A stretch of 64,000 bases of DNA, from positions 124,001-188,000 of the forward strand of contig JAICWP010000006.1 in NCBI GenBank assembly GCA_025934735.1. The letters are read 5' to 3'. Shown here piece by piece: positions 54,493 to 63,823 of the stretch (position 1 is its first letter; each line of letters begins with the position of its first letter). The notes beneath the pieces are model-generated. The model ran no database searches, was not told the DNA's origin, and saw only the letters and a program-made list of their open reading frames with translations. The position numbers and the translations under genes were made by a program. The DNA comes from Terriglobales bacterium. Its GTDB lineage: Bacteria; Acidobacteriota; Terriglobia; Terriglobales; Acidobacteriaceae.

Positions 54493-55329
54493 TTACTGCG
54501 TCTGGCTGGCCGGCTGTTCCACGATGCCGCCCGGTTGCTGGGCCGCCGCCTTGGCCGCCTTGGCTTTCTTGGTGGCCATGGTCTTGTCCACCCAGTCATC
54601 AGCGGTCTTCAAATCGGCGGTCTGCTGATCCGGGGTGTCGCACTCCGTGTCAGCCTTTTCGCGGTACATCAGGTTCATGTAAGCCATGGCATCGTCGTAG
54701 TCAGGCCGCAACTGCAGCGCCTTATTGAGCACGTCAACCCCGTCCTGGATGTTGGCCCCGCTGAGGTCCTTCAAGTGTTGGCACACTTTTTTATCTTTGA
54801 GGGTCTCATCCGGTTTCAGCCCCAACTTGGCGCGTTCTTCCATGCGTGGCTGATAGCTCTGCGTCCAGTCAATCACGCCCACCGAGTAGTAGGGTTCGGG
54901 ATCGTTGGGATCAATCTGCGAGGCCTTGCGGTAGTAGTCCTTGGCCTGGTCGAACTTCTTCATCTGCAGGTAGAGATAAGCAATACCCTTCACGCTGTTG
55001 ATCTGCTGCTCGCGGGTGGGATTGCGGCTCAGCACCTGCTTGTACTGGTCAATCGCCTGCTCGGCATTGCGGTTGTTATCGGGCGTGTCCGCGCCCGGAA
55101 CATATTGCTGGGCGTAGGCCGTGGCCAGATAGAGCCGCGCATTGAGCAGCGAGGGATCCAGAGCCACCGCATTCTGGAATCGGTTGATGGCTTCTTCGTA
55201 TTTGGCGTTCTTGTAGGCCTGAACGCCTTTATTGAGCTGGTCGCGCGCTTTCAGCTTGTTGCAACCGGCGGCGAAGAGCAGCGCCAGGGCGGCGGCCGAC
55301 AACATCAGTATTCGCACGCTTCTGTTCAT
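54493..55329 (-). CDS. TPR lipoprotein
   Basis: A 278-residue precursor with lipobox LLFAAGC (Cys23). Several TPR repeats fill residues about 30-235, including KYEEAINRFQNAVALDP, YKQVLSRNP, and KFDQAKDYYRKASQIDPNDP. The C-terminus is Ala/Lys/Gln-rich. TPR lipoproteins serve as scaffolds at the envelope. It is transcribed with, and 156 bp downstream of, the ExbD genes; it may work with the ExbBD-TonB system. Confidence 0.82.
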   Translation of the reverse strand: MNRSVRILMLSAAALALLFAAGCNKLKARDQLNKGVQAYKNAKYEEAINRFQNAVALDPSLLNARLYLATAYAQQYVPGADTPDNNRNAEQAIDQYKQVLSRNPTREQQINSVKGIAYLYLQMKKFDQAKDYYRKASQIDPNDPEPYYSVGVIDWTQSYQPRMEERAKLGLKPDETLKDKKVCQHLKDLSGANIQDGVDVLNKALQLRPDYDDAMAYMNLMYREKADTECDTPDQQTADLKTADDWVDKTMATKKAKAAKAAAQQPGGIVEQPASQTQ

Positions 55330-55485
55330 GTGTTTTTTATTAGTCCCCTTTGCCGAATAAGCTAAGGGCCCCCTTTGCCTGGTAGATGGACGACTTCCCG
55401 GCCTTGCGCAGCCGCGCCCGGCTTGGGAGCGACGGCGGCGGCGGAAGCTTTCATCCGCCGCCTCAGCCGGAAACTGCCCGCGTGT

Positions 55486-55932
55486 CTAGCTGCCCGCCTC
55501 GATCTTGGCGGTGATGAGTCCGACCTTCTCCACCTGGGCCGCGTGCGCGATGTCAATGACGTTAGCCACGTCGGCGAACGGAACCCCGCTATCGCCTTTG
55601 ACGAACATCACCTTCTCGGCACGCGTTTTGTAGATATCGGTCAGCCGTTGCTGCAGGTTGTCCCAGGTCACATCTTCCTGGTTGATCTTCAGCCCCGGCG
55701 GCTGGCCCGGGCCACGGTCAATCACCTGCACAACGATAGTACGGTCGGGCTGGTTCTGCTGCTGCTTCTGGTTGGGCGGCGGCGGCTGCGGCACCAGCGC
55801 ATCCAGCCCCTTAGGCGTGAGCGGGGTGATGACCATGAAGATGATCAGCAGGACCAGCAGCACGTCAATCAGCGGGGTGACGTTCATGTCCGCAGTAGGA
55901 CCGCCACCCGCACCACCAATTGCCATTCCCAT
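55486..55932 (-). CDS. exbD: ExbD/TolR family biopolymer transport protein, copy 1
   Basis: A 148-residue protein: a short Gly-rich N-terminus, MNVTPLIDVLLVLLIIFMVITP (the conserved ExbD/TolR helix with its functional Asp at about residue 28; quoted region runs over 22 residues in the protein at 19-40), then a periplasmic domain with a Pro/Gln-rich loop. It uses the proton gradient with ExbB to energise TonB. It starts 9 bases after the second exbD paralog ends, so the two form one operon. Confidence 0.9.
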   Translation of the reverse strand: MGMAIGGAGGGPTADMNVTPLIDVLLVLLIIFMVITPLTPKGLDALVPQPPPPNQKQQQNQPDRTIVVQVIDRGPGQPPGLKINQEDVTWDNLQQRLTDIYKTRAEKVMFVKGDSGVPFADVANVIDIAHAAQVEKVGLITAKIEAGS

Positions 55933-55941
55933 AGTTTTCCC

Positions 55942-56415
<474 letters not shown>

Positions 56416-56513
56416 GGCTTACTCTCCTTTGCGCGGAATTCGCTGTCAGCTTGCCGTGGGCGACGGCCAGCCGGGCAGAGGCTGCGCCGGTCTTGCCGTT
56501 CGCCCCGGTTGGC

Positions 56514-57269
56514 TTACCGGCGAACGCCCCGGCGCTTCAGGAAGTAGTCAATCAGTTCGCTCGACGAGTTATCCATCTCCACGTCGAACGCTTCCACGCG
56601 GCTGGTGAGATAGTTGAACATCATCACGGCCGGGATAGCGACGAACAGACCGACGGCGGTGGTTACCAGCGCTTCGGCGATACCGCCGGCGACGGCGCCC
56701 AGACCGGTGGCCTTCTGCTCTGAAATGCCTTTGAAGGCGTTCAGAATGCCGACCACGGTGCCGAACAAGCCAACGAAAGGAGCGGTGGAGCCGATGGTGG
56801 CCAAGCCGCTGAGACCGCGCTTCAGTTCGGCGTGGACGATGGCTTCGGCGCGCTCCAGGGCCCGCTTGGAAGCTTCAATCTGCTCGCCGGGGATGTCGCC
56901 GGACTCGGAGTGGGCGCGGAATTCCTGCAGGCCCGCGGTCACTACCTTGGCCAGGTGGCTCTTCTTGTTGCGCTCGGCTACGCGGATGGCTTCGTCAATC
57001 TTGCCTTCGCGCAGCGCGCCCGCGACTGCGGGAGCAAAGGCCCGCGACTGCTTGCGTGCGGCGCTGAATGCCATCCAGCGGTCAATCATCACGCCGATGG
57101 ACCAGCCCGACATGATGAACAGAATGATAACCACGAGCTTCGCCAGGATACCCATCTGGTGCCATAGCGAAATAGGATCCCATCCCACGGTGCCGCCTTC
57201 CTGGAATATCCACGAGGCGTACACGGAGGCATGGGTAAGGGCTGCGTTAGCTGCGTGTGCTACGAACAT
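56514..57269 (-). CDS. exbB: ExbB/TolQ/MotA-type proton channel protein
   Basis: A 251-residue protein with three membrane helices. The first is around KLVVIILFIMSGWSIGVMID, and the last two are in the region with GLSGLATIGSTAPFVGLFGTVVGI and the gate helix VTTAVGLFVAIPAVMMFNYL. This is the MotA/TolQ/ExbB fold. It forms the proton channel driving TonB or Tol. The ATG at 57267-57269 is preceded by GAGGAG. An intrinsic terminator between it and tonB suggests partial transcriptional separation. Confidence 0.92.
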   Translation of the reverse strand: MFVAHAANAALTHASVYASWIFQEGGTVGWDPISLWHQMGILAKLVVIILFIMSGWSIGVMIDRWMAFSAARKQSRAFAPAVAGALREGKIDEAIRVAERNKKSHLAKVVTAGLQEFRAHSESGDIPGEQIEASKRALERAEAIVHAELKRGLSGLATIGSTAPFVGLFGTVVGILNAFKGISEQKATGLGAVAGGIAEALVTTAVGLFVAIPAVMMFNYLTSRVEAFDVEMDNSSSELIDYFLKRRGVRR

Positions 57270-57475
57270 GAGTGACTTTTCCTCCTCAGGAATGTCGTGA
57301 CTCGGTATCGCGAACTGCCGTAAACCTGGCCTGCAAGCGATTGCAAAGGATCAAGCAGTGGACCTACTCTGCGGCGCTCCAGTTTTGGATTCCGGGGCCG
57401 TGCGCAGGGTTGGTGGCCTGCAGTGTACGCGTCCGGGGGCCAAAATGCACGGGCGCCACCTGCTTGACTCAAACA

Positions 57476-57500
57476 CCGGGGCCCTCCAAACGGGCCCCGG
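57476..57500 (-). terminator. GC-rich hairpin between tonB and exbB
   Basis: CCGGGGCCC (57476-57484) and GGGCCCCGG (57492-57500) pair perfectly around a 7-base loop, 11 bases after the tonB stop codon. The T-run beyond (TGTTTG) is weak, so it may only attenuate the transcript. Confidence 0.6.
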
Positions 57501-57511
57501 AGAAACTCTTT

Positions 57512-58255
57512 CTAACCGCCCGCCAGGGTGAAGTTCACCGTAATCTGGGTCTCCACCGCGACCGGCTCGCCATTCAGGAAGTAGGGCTTATAACGCCACT
57601 GCTTCACTGCTTCGATGGCGGAAGGGGCCAGCATGGGATGCCCGCTGATCAGGCGCAGATTCTCGATGCTGCCGTCTTTGCTGATCTCCGCCTGCAGCAC
57701 GACCGTACCCTGAATGCGGGCTTGCCGCGCCAGGGGCGGATACATGGGTTGCACCCGGTGAATCAGCAGACCTTGGGAAACGCCCTGGGAAACACGCACG
57801 CGCTGCGGCGTGGCCACCTTGGGAACGGCTACCGGCGTGGAACTGATGATGCCGCCGATCACACCGCCCATCTGCCCGCCGGGCACGCCACCAGGCACGC
57901 CGCCCACCACGCCCGCCGATGCCATCACCGGCGGCGGCGCCTCTTCTTCCTTGATCATTTCCACTTTCTTGGGAATCTTGGTGGGGGTGCGCAGCTCGCC
58001 GTTAATGATGTCGGTTTGCACCACCTTCACCACTCGCTGCGGCACAGCCGCCGGCGGCGGAGGCGGAGGCGGCGGAGGCGGAGGCGCTACCAGAAAAGTC
58101 ATCAACTGCTGTTTAGGCAGAGCTTCGGTATATAGCAGCGGGAGCAACACCAGAATGCCGACCAGGCAAATCTGCAGCACGAACGACAGGGTCGTCGTCA
58201 TGCCCCGCTTGGTTCTTAACCTGCCTCCCGATTCGATAAGGCTGTCCTCAAACAT
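57512..58255 (-). CDS. tonB: TonB family energy-transducing protein
   Basis: A 247-residue protein: one N-terminal membrane anchor (about 20-42), a 12-Pro run at residues about 58-69 (PPPPPPPPPPPP from a GGC/GGA-rich repeat on the plus strand), a Gly/Val-rich linker and a C-terminal TonB domain with YPPLARQARIQGTVVLQAEI and AIEAVKQWRYKPYFLNG. It carries energy from ExbBD to outer-membrane receptors. The order tonB-exbB-exbD-exbD is common in Acidobacteriota-like genomes. Confidence 0.92.
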   Translation of the reverse strand: MFEDSLIESGGRLRTKRGMTTTLSFVLQICLVGILVLLPLLYTEALPKQQLMTFLVAPPPPPPPPPPPAAVPQRVVKVVQTDIINGELRTPTKIPKKVEMIKEEEAPPPVMASAGVVGGVPGGVPGGQMGGVIGGIISSTPVAVPKVATPQRVRVSQGVSQGLLIHRVQPMYPPLARQARIQGTVVLQAEISKDGSIENLRLISGHPMLAPSAIEAVKQWRYKPYFLNGEPVAVETQITVNFTLAGG

Positions 58256-58371
58256 GGAACTCCTCCGTCTTCTTATCTTTTAGACACCGCAGGGCCGAAG
58301 TTTGCTCCCGTCCAGAGTACCCGGCACCAAAAACCTTGCATTTCCCCTGGCGCCCGGGGAAGCGCAGCATT

Positions 58372-59583
58372 CTACGCCTTTGCCCGTACTTTTTCGCGGC
58401 GACTTACGGTTGGCGGCGGCGGCGGCATCGGGCGCCCACTGCTGGCGCGCCGGGTGCGCCAATCCTGGTAAGCCACCAGCATGGGCGCCGCTACCGCGAT
58501 GGAAGAATAGGTCCCGATCAGAATGCCGATCACCAGGGCGAAGGAAAAGCCCCTAAGTACCTCGCCTCCAAACAGATACAAAGACAGGACGGTAAGAAAG
58601 GTCAGACCGGAGGTAAGAACGGTCCGGCTCAAAGTCTGATTGATGCTGCGATTGACAATATCGGCCAGCTTCTCCCGCCGCAAAAGCTTAATATTTTCGC
58701 GAATGCGGTCGAAAACGACGATGGTGTCGTTCATGGAGTAGCCAACCAGGGTCAGGATGGCGGCAATTACCGTGAGGCTGATCTCCTTATTGGCCAGGGA
58801 GAAGGCGCCTACCGTGATCAGCGTGTCGTGGAAGCAAGCGACTACCGCAGCTACGCCATAGATCAGTTCGAAGCGGAACCACAAGTACACCAGCATGCCA
58901 GCCAGGGAGTACAAAATCGCCAGCTTGGCCTGACTCTGCAGCTGTTTGCCGACCTGGGGACCGACCACGTCCACGTTGCGCACCCCAAAGTCGGAGAGCC
59001 CAAAGCCCTCATTCAACGAGGCCAGCACCGGTGGCGGCACAACCCCTTTCAAATCATTCATCGAATTCAGCACCCCGCTCTGTACGGCGTCGCGCTGATG
59101 AACGATGGCTTGCCCCATATCCTGGTAGCGCTGGGCGGCGTCCGTGCCCAGGTGCAGTGGATCCTTGGAGAGCAAGTAGTTTTGGATATTTTGCGCGCTG
59201 GCGTTGTTCAGGTCCTGCTTGCCCGAGGGCATCCTGGTTTCCAAAGCATTGATGATCTGCGATCTACCCTGATCGAGCGCGGCTTCGCTGGTCTCTTTTT
59301 CCGCCAAGCCAATCAGAACCTCGTTATTGCTGGTGGGTCCGAACTGCTGGATGCGCGCGCTGTGCAGGCCGGCGCGATCCATAAGCCCGCGGATCTCGTT
59401 GAGGTTCGGAGTCTTGGTAAATTTCACCCGCACCAGTGTGCCGCCGCGGAAATCCACGCCTAGCGGAACACCGTGCCAGAACAGCATGGAGCATATGCCG
59501 GCCACGCTGAACACCAGCGAAAACGCGAGAAAGTACCACTTCTTACCGAGAAAATCTATGTTGGGACTGCGAAAGAATTCCAC
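58372..59583 (-). CDS. secF: Protein translocase subunit SecF
   Basis: A 403-residue protein with six membrane helices, the first followed by GVDFRGGTLVRVKF near residues 42-55, a large periplasmic P1-like domain, and the conserved SLANKEISLTVIAAILTLVGYS and NDTIVVFDRIREN motifs. SecDF uses the proton gradient to pull secreted proteins through SecYEG. It follows secD and precedes tonB. The C-terminus is Pro/Arg-rich. Confidence 0.95.
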   Translation of the reverse strand: MEFFRSPNIDFLGKKWYFLAFSLVFSVAGICSMLFWHGVPLGVDFRGGTLVRVKFTKTPNLNEIRGLMDRAGLHSARIQQFGPTSNNEVLIGLAEKETSEAALDQGRSQIINALETRMPSGKQDLNNASAQNIQNYLLSKDPLHLGTDAAQRYQDMGQAIVHQRDAVQSGVLNSMNDLKGVVPPPVLASLNEGFGLSDFGVRNVDVVGPQVGKQLQSQAKLAILYSLAGMLVYLWFRFELIYGVAAVVACFHDTLITVGAFSLANKEISLTVIAAILTLVGYSMNDTIVVFDRIRENIKLLRREKLADIVNRSINQTLSRTVLTSGLTFLTVLSLYLFGGEVLRGFSFALVIGILIGTYSSIAVAAPMLVAYQDWRTRRASSGRPMPPPPPTVSRREKVRAKA

Positions 59584-59644
59584 TTAGCTTTGGCCCTCAA
59601 ATTTGCAATTTGGCCGATTTGACTTCCTAAATCGAACCTGAAAC

Positions 59645-61264
59645 CTACCCAATGCTCAATGCCTCGCCCCGCTCCTTGCGGTTGAGCACGTAATCGAAAA
59701 TCACGCGTGAAACAAACACCGCGGTAAACAGGTTGGCCAGCAGACCAAAGGTGAGCGTGACCGCGAAGCCCTTCACCGGGCCGGTGCCGAAAATGAACAA
59801 AATAAAAGCGGAAACGATGGTGGTCACGTGCGTGTCCACGATCGTTATCCAAGCGTGGCCAAAGCCCTGCTCCACTGCCGAAGGCGGGGTTTTGCCGTTG
59901 CGCAGCTCTTCCCGTATGCGCTCAAAAATCAGCACGTTTGAGTCAACGCCCATGCCGACCGTCAGGATGACTCCGGCAATGCCCGGCAGGGTTAGCGTCG
60001 CACCCGTATATCCCAAGAACCCCAACAGAATGATCAGGTTAAGAATGAGCGCCACATCTGCGTTGATGCCAGCCCCATGGTAGTAAACCAGCATGAAGAC
60101 GAGCACCGCGAGCATGCCAATCACGGCCGCGCGCACGCCATCGCGAATGGAATCAGCACCCAAGGAAGGCCCTACGGTGCGGTCTTCCAGGTAATGAATG
60201 CTGGCGGGCAGGGCGCCGGAACGCAGGATCATGGCTAAGTCCTTGGTTTCCTGCTCCGAGAAGCGGCCATTAATTACGCCAGAGTCGTGAATCTGCTCCT
60301 GGATGGTGGCTACTTCCTGGACCTTGTTGTCCAGAACCACGGCCAATTTGTCGCCCACGTGGGAGCCGGTGAACGCGGCAAAGCGCCGGCCCCCCTCGTT
60401 GGTGAGCTGGAAGGAAACGTCAGGACGGCTATTTTCGTCGCGGCTGGCGGTGGCGTCGCGGAGGTCGCGGCCAGTAACGGCGGCCGAACGTGACACCACG
60501 TACCAGACCTGATGCGACTCGCCGCCGGTCTCGCCACTGCTCTTGCCCGGCAACAAGACCGTCCCCGGAGGCAGCACGCCATTATTGGCGCTTAGCGCGT
60601 CCTGCTCGTTGGAGTAGGGTCCGCCAAAGGCCTGGCGAATCTCCAGCATGGCGGTGGACTGCATGATGGACTTGACGCGCGCGGGATCGTCCACGCCGGG
60701 CAACTGGACCAGGATCTGGTATTGCCCCAGACCATGCTCTTCAATCACCGGTTCGCTCACGCCCAACTGGTCAATGCGGTTGCGGATGGTTTCAATAGCC
60801 TGCTGCACCGCCCGGTTCTTGAGCTGGGTGAGCTGCGAAGGCTTCATGGAAACAGTGTAGGTATCCTGGGCGCCGGAAGACAGGTTGTACTCAGTCAGAT
60901 CGGTGTTGACGATGTCGCGCAGGTCGGAACTGTGATCCGCCGAAACTCCCTTGACGACGATGTGGTCGGGATTGTTGGCGGGGTCGGCCTGGGCTATGTC
61001 GGCAAACGCGATGTTCCTGGTGCGCAAGGCGGCCTTCAGGCGCTCGATGGCCTGCTGAGCATCCACGTTCACCGCATCATTAACCTGCACCTGCAGGATG
61101 AGATGGGTGCCGCCTTTGAGGTCCAGGCCGAGGTTAATGCGCTGCAGAAGAGCGGCCGCCAGCCCCGATCCAGAGAAGCTGGAGGGGATGCCAAAAATGC
61201 CGTACACAAACACCAGGAGGACGGCGATGATGAAAACTGACTTCCAGAGCAGGTTTTGCTTCAT
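59645..61264 (-). CDS. secD: Protein translocase subunit SecD
   Basis: A 539-residue protein: N-terminal helix, NLGLDLKGGTHLILQV, the P1 periplasmic head, and the C-terminal five-helix bundle with GMLAVLVFMLVYY, VGMGVDSNVLIFERIREEL and a tail of basic residues. It acts with SecF and YajC. It lies between yajC and secF, as in most bacteria. Confidence 0.96.
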   Translation of the reverse strand: MKQNLLWKSVFIIAVLLVFVYGIFGIPSSFSGSGLAAALLQRINLGLDLKGGTHLILQVQVNDAVNVDAQQAIERLKAALRTRNIAFADIAQADPANNPDHIVVKGVSADHSSDLRDIVNTDLTEYNLSSGAQDTYTVSMKPSQLTQLKNRAVQQAIETIRNRIDQLGVSEPVIEEHGLGQYQILVQLPGVDDPARVKSIMQSTAMLEIRQAFGGPYSNEQDALSANNGVLPPGTVLLPGKSSGETGGESHQVWYVVSRSAAVTGRDLRDATASRDENSRPDVSFQLTNEGGRRFAAFTGSHVGDKLAVVLDNKVQEVATIQEQIHDSGVINGRFSEQETKDLAMILRSGALPASIHYLEDRTVGPSLGADSIRDGVRAAVIGMLAVLVFMLVYYHGAGINADVALILNLIILLGFLGYTGATLTLPGIAGVILTVGMGVDSNVLIFERIREELRNGKTPPSAVEQGFGHAWITIVDTHVTTIVSAFILFIFGTGPVKGFAVTLTFGLLANLFTAVFVSRVIFDYVLNRKERGEALSIG

Positions 61265-61317
61265 AAAACTGGGAGACTACCTTGAAAATACCGGGTATTT
61301 TCACCGGCTGCAACCGC

Positions 61318-61647
61318 CTACGACTTGCCGCCTTCCTCGGGATTGGCCAGAGAAACGACAGCCGAACGGGATACCTCAACGCGTAAATTGTCGGGCGGCA
61401 CGCGCAGCTGCAGGGCATCGTCGCGCAACGAGATGATGGTGCCGCGCAGGCCGCCGCTGGTAACCACCTTATCGCCCGCCTTGAGCTCGGTGAGCATGTG
61501 CTGCCATTTTTTCTGCCGCCGCTGCTGGGGCATGATGAGCAGAAAATAGAAAATCGCGAAAATCAGAATCAGCGGAAGCAGGCCCCAGCCCAGCGCTCCA
61601 CCGCTATCCTTGGCCTGTAAAAAGGCCGCTACCAGGTATGTTTCCAT
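61318..61647 (-). CDS. yajC: Preprotein translocase subunit YajC
   Basis: A 109-residue protein: one membrane helix (about residues 20-40, LLPLILIFAIFYFLLIMPQQ), followed by QRRQKKWQHMLTELKAGDKVVTSGG, the standard YajC cytoplasmic signature. It is a small, non-essential partner of SecDF. The ATG at 61645-61647 matches the family start. It is 53 bp upstream of secD. Confidence 0.95.
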   Translation of the reverse strand: METYLVAAFLQAKDSGGALGWGLLPLILIFAIFYFLLIMPQQRRQKKWQHMLTELKAGDKVVTSGGLRGTIISLRDDALQLRVPPDNLRVEVSRSAVVSLANPEEGGKS

Positions 61648-61795
61648 GGAATCCGGCTAAACCTCTTTATTCGGCATGACGTACTCTGCCTGGGCAGAGC
61701 TTGAGATCACTTCTAATTCCCTGCAGGAAAGCTCGCGACCCCTGTCGCCAGGCCGGTTACATCCTCAAATCAGGAATGAACAGGGGATTCGACTA

Positions 61796-62926
61796 CTACG
61801 GTTTCGGTGTGGACCGTACACCAGAAAGAAGAGCCCACTCCCCAAGCTTTATAGAATGCCGCACGGCTCGCATGGTGTCAAGGTAGTAGGCCAGGTTGTG
61901 TACGGTGTTCAAGACCTGGGCAAGGAGTTCGTTGCCGGCATAGAGATGGCGCAAATAGGCGCGCGAATAGCGGGCGCAGACGCGGCAACCGCACTTGGGA
62001 TCGAGCGGATTTTCGTCCTGAGCGTAGCGCGCCTGCTTGATAGAGAGCTTCCCTTCCGAGGTGAAGAGCAGGCCGTGGCGGGCGGCGCGCGTGGGCAGGA
62101 CGCAGTCCATCATGTCCACGCCCATGGCGGCGTACTGCACAATCTCTTCCGGCGTGCCCACGCCCATCAGGTAGCGGGGGCGGTCTTCCGGCAAATGAGG
62201 CAGCGTGGCAGCGACGATTTCCTCAGTCGCAGCCCGCGGCTCGCCCACGCTCAGCCCGCCGATGGCATACCCGGGAACATCTATCTCCACGGTCCGCGCC
62301 GCCGATTCGCGGCGCAGGTCAGGGTGCATGCCGCCCTGGACGATGCCGAAGAGAGCTTGGTGGCTGTCAGCCGCCGGCCATGGTACCTCTCCCTTATGCT
62401 CCTCAAAGTAGCGCTTGCTGCGCTCCGCCCAGCGCAGCGTCAGTTCCATGGAGGCGCGGGCGCGCTGGCGATCGGCGGGATATTCGGTGCACTCGTCGAA
62501 GGCCATGATGATGTCGGCTCCGAGGGCGATCTGGGCCGCAGTAGCCGTTTCCGGGCTCAGAAAATGAGACGAGCCATCCAGATGTGAGCGAAAAGCCACG
62601 CCTTCCTCGCTCACTTTGCGCAGATCGCTGAGGCTGAAAACCTGGTAGCCGCCGGAGTCGGTAAGGATCGCGCGGGGCCAGGACATGAAACGATGCAAGC
62701 CGCCCAGCTTGCGCACCTGCTCCACCCCCGGACGCAGGTAGAGGTGGTAGGTGTTGCTGAGCAGGATTTCGACGCCCAGATCCTCCAGCACATCCTGGGG
62801 CACACCTTTGACGTTGGCGAGCGTGCCTACCGGCATGAAGACCGGTGTTTCCACCACACCGTGAGAGGTGAGCAACCGCCCAGCGCGCGCGGAGCCGAGG
62901 CGAGCGTGGATGTCGAAGAAAGACAC
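61796..62926 (-). CDS. tgt: tRNA-guanine transglycosylase
   Basis: A 376-residue protein of normal length. Catalytic Asp in LTDSGGYQVFSL, nucleophile Asp in DMMDCVLPTR, and zinc site CGCRVC followed by His near the C-terminus. It exchanges guanine for a queuine precursor in the anticodon wobble position of four tRNAs. In many bacteria its gene starts the tgt-yajC-secDF operon, as here. Confidence 0.97.
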   Translation of the reverse strand: MSFFDIHARLGSARAGRLLTSHGVVETPVFMPVGTLANVKGVPQDVLEDLGVEILLSNTYHLYLRPGVEQVRKLGGLHRFMSWPRAILTDSGGYQVFSLSDLRKVSEEGVAFRSHLDGSSHFLSPETATAAQIALGADIIMAFDECTEYPADRQRARASMELTLRWAERSKRYFEEHKGEVPWPAADSHQALFGIVQGGMHPDLRRESAARTVEIDVPGYAIGGLSVGEPRAATEEIVAATLPHLPEDRPRYLMGVGTPEEIVQYAAMGVDMMDCVLPTRAARHGLLFTSEGKLSIKQARYAQDENPLDPKCGCRVCARYSRAYLRHLYAGNELLAQVLNTVHNLAYYLDTMRAVRHSIKLGEWALLSGVRSTPKP

Positions 62927-63019
62927 TCAGGAGGAATTGTAGCGAAAGGTCCGCGAGCAATTAGCACTTAGCGGTTGAACGCGGCCGCTAACCCCAAAGC
63001 CGAAAGGGCACGCAAGCGA

Positions 63020-63046
63020 GATGGTAGGAGCACGATTCCTACCATC
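63020..63046. repeat. Perfect inverted repeat between dinB-like gene and tgt
   Basis: GATGGTAGGA (63020-63029) and TCCTACCATC (63037-63046) pair exactly around a 7-base loop. It lies about 100 bp downstream of the DinB-like stop codon; no T-run follows. Confidence 0.6.
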
Positions 63047-63069
63047 TGTGTGGACCAAGTTCGCGGAAC

Positions 63070-63126
63070 CCGTGTGGGGGCGGAGCTGTGCTCCGCCCAT
63101 GGATGGGGCAAAGCCCCGCCCCCATG
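63070..63126. repeat. Paired GC hairpins
   Basis: GGCGGAGC-TGT-GCTCCGCC (63079-63097) and GGGGC-AAA-GCCCC (63105-63117) within the outer pair TGTGGGGGC...GCCCCCATG. The design resembles the units inside valS at 12001-12096. Confidence 0.6.
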
Positions 63127-63146
63127 CGAGCTGCAAGGGTGTCCAG

Positions 63147-63692
63147 CTAGCTGGCCAGGGCGCGCAGTTCGGGCAGGCGCTGCCGCATCTGCTCCAGATG
63201 GTGACGCTCGTGTCCGGCAAGGATGTAGAGCAGGGCACGGACCGAGACTTCCTTGCCGTCGGCCTTGCCGCGGCGGGCGAGGGCTTCCGCAGTCCAGCTG
63301 CGAAACAGGGCCAGGTTGGCGCGGCGCAGGTGCTCGAGCTCCTCAGCCAGGTCTTTCACCGTACGCTCGGTGAAATTTGATTCGCGCATGTAGTCGTCCT
63401 GGTCCCAGCCCGGCAGAGGCTGGGCGTCGGCACGGGCAAATCGCAAGGCGCGGCAGGAGAGAATGCGTTCGGCTTCGGAAAGATGCCCGATCACTTCCTT
63501 GAAGTTCCATTCCCCAGGCTTGCGCCGGGAACTTGCGTCGTGCTCCGAAAGCGGGCGCACGAAGGCGAGCGTATCTTCAATCTGCTTTTCGAGAAGATCC
63601 ACGATGTCGCCCTCGGGCACGCGCCGGATGTAGGTTTCGTGAGAAGGCGAGTATTCCGAAGCTTGCGGGCGGATGGTGCGGAAGCTGGACAT
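63147..63692 (-). CDS. DinB family protein
   Basis: A 181-residue soluble protein with the DinB four-helix pattern: WNFKEVIGHLSEAERILSCRA, a middle RTVKDLAEELEHLRRA and a C-terminal LLYILAGHERHHLEQMRQRL. The three His positions that bind a metal in this superfamily (one in GHL near residue 69, two in GHERHHLEQ) are present. DinB-like proteins include thiol transferases using bacillithiol or mycothiol, and others of unknown role. Despite the name it is not the DNA polymerase. Confidence 0.85.
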   Translation of the reverse strand: MSSFRTIRPQASEYSPSHETYIRRVPEGDIVDLLEKQIEDTLAFVRPLSEHDASSRRKPGEWNFKEVIGHLSEAERILSCRALRFARADAQPLPGWDQDDYMRESNFTERTVKDLAEELEHLRRANLALFRSWTAEALARRGKADGKEVSVRALLYILAGHERHHLEQMRQRLPELRALAS

Positions 63693-63823
63693 GGAGAAGC
63701 ATTCTACCGCGATGAGGCCGCGCTTTTGCCGCTGAGTAGCAAGCGGTCAGCATTCAGCCCGGCTCATACCACCGCCGTGCCATCAACGTTCGGGAGCCAA
63801 ATGCTAAATGCCAGTGCTAATTG

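Noticed and set aside
58054-58085. GGCGGAGGC-type simple repeat
   Set aside because: It is explained by the proline run of TonB rather than by an independent element.
58336-59463. 375-codon open frame on the plus strand
   Set aside because: Antisense to secF; Gln/Arg/His-rich with no start signal.
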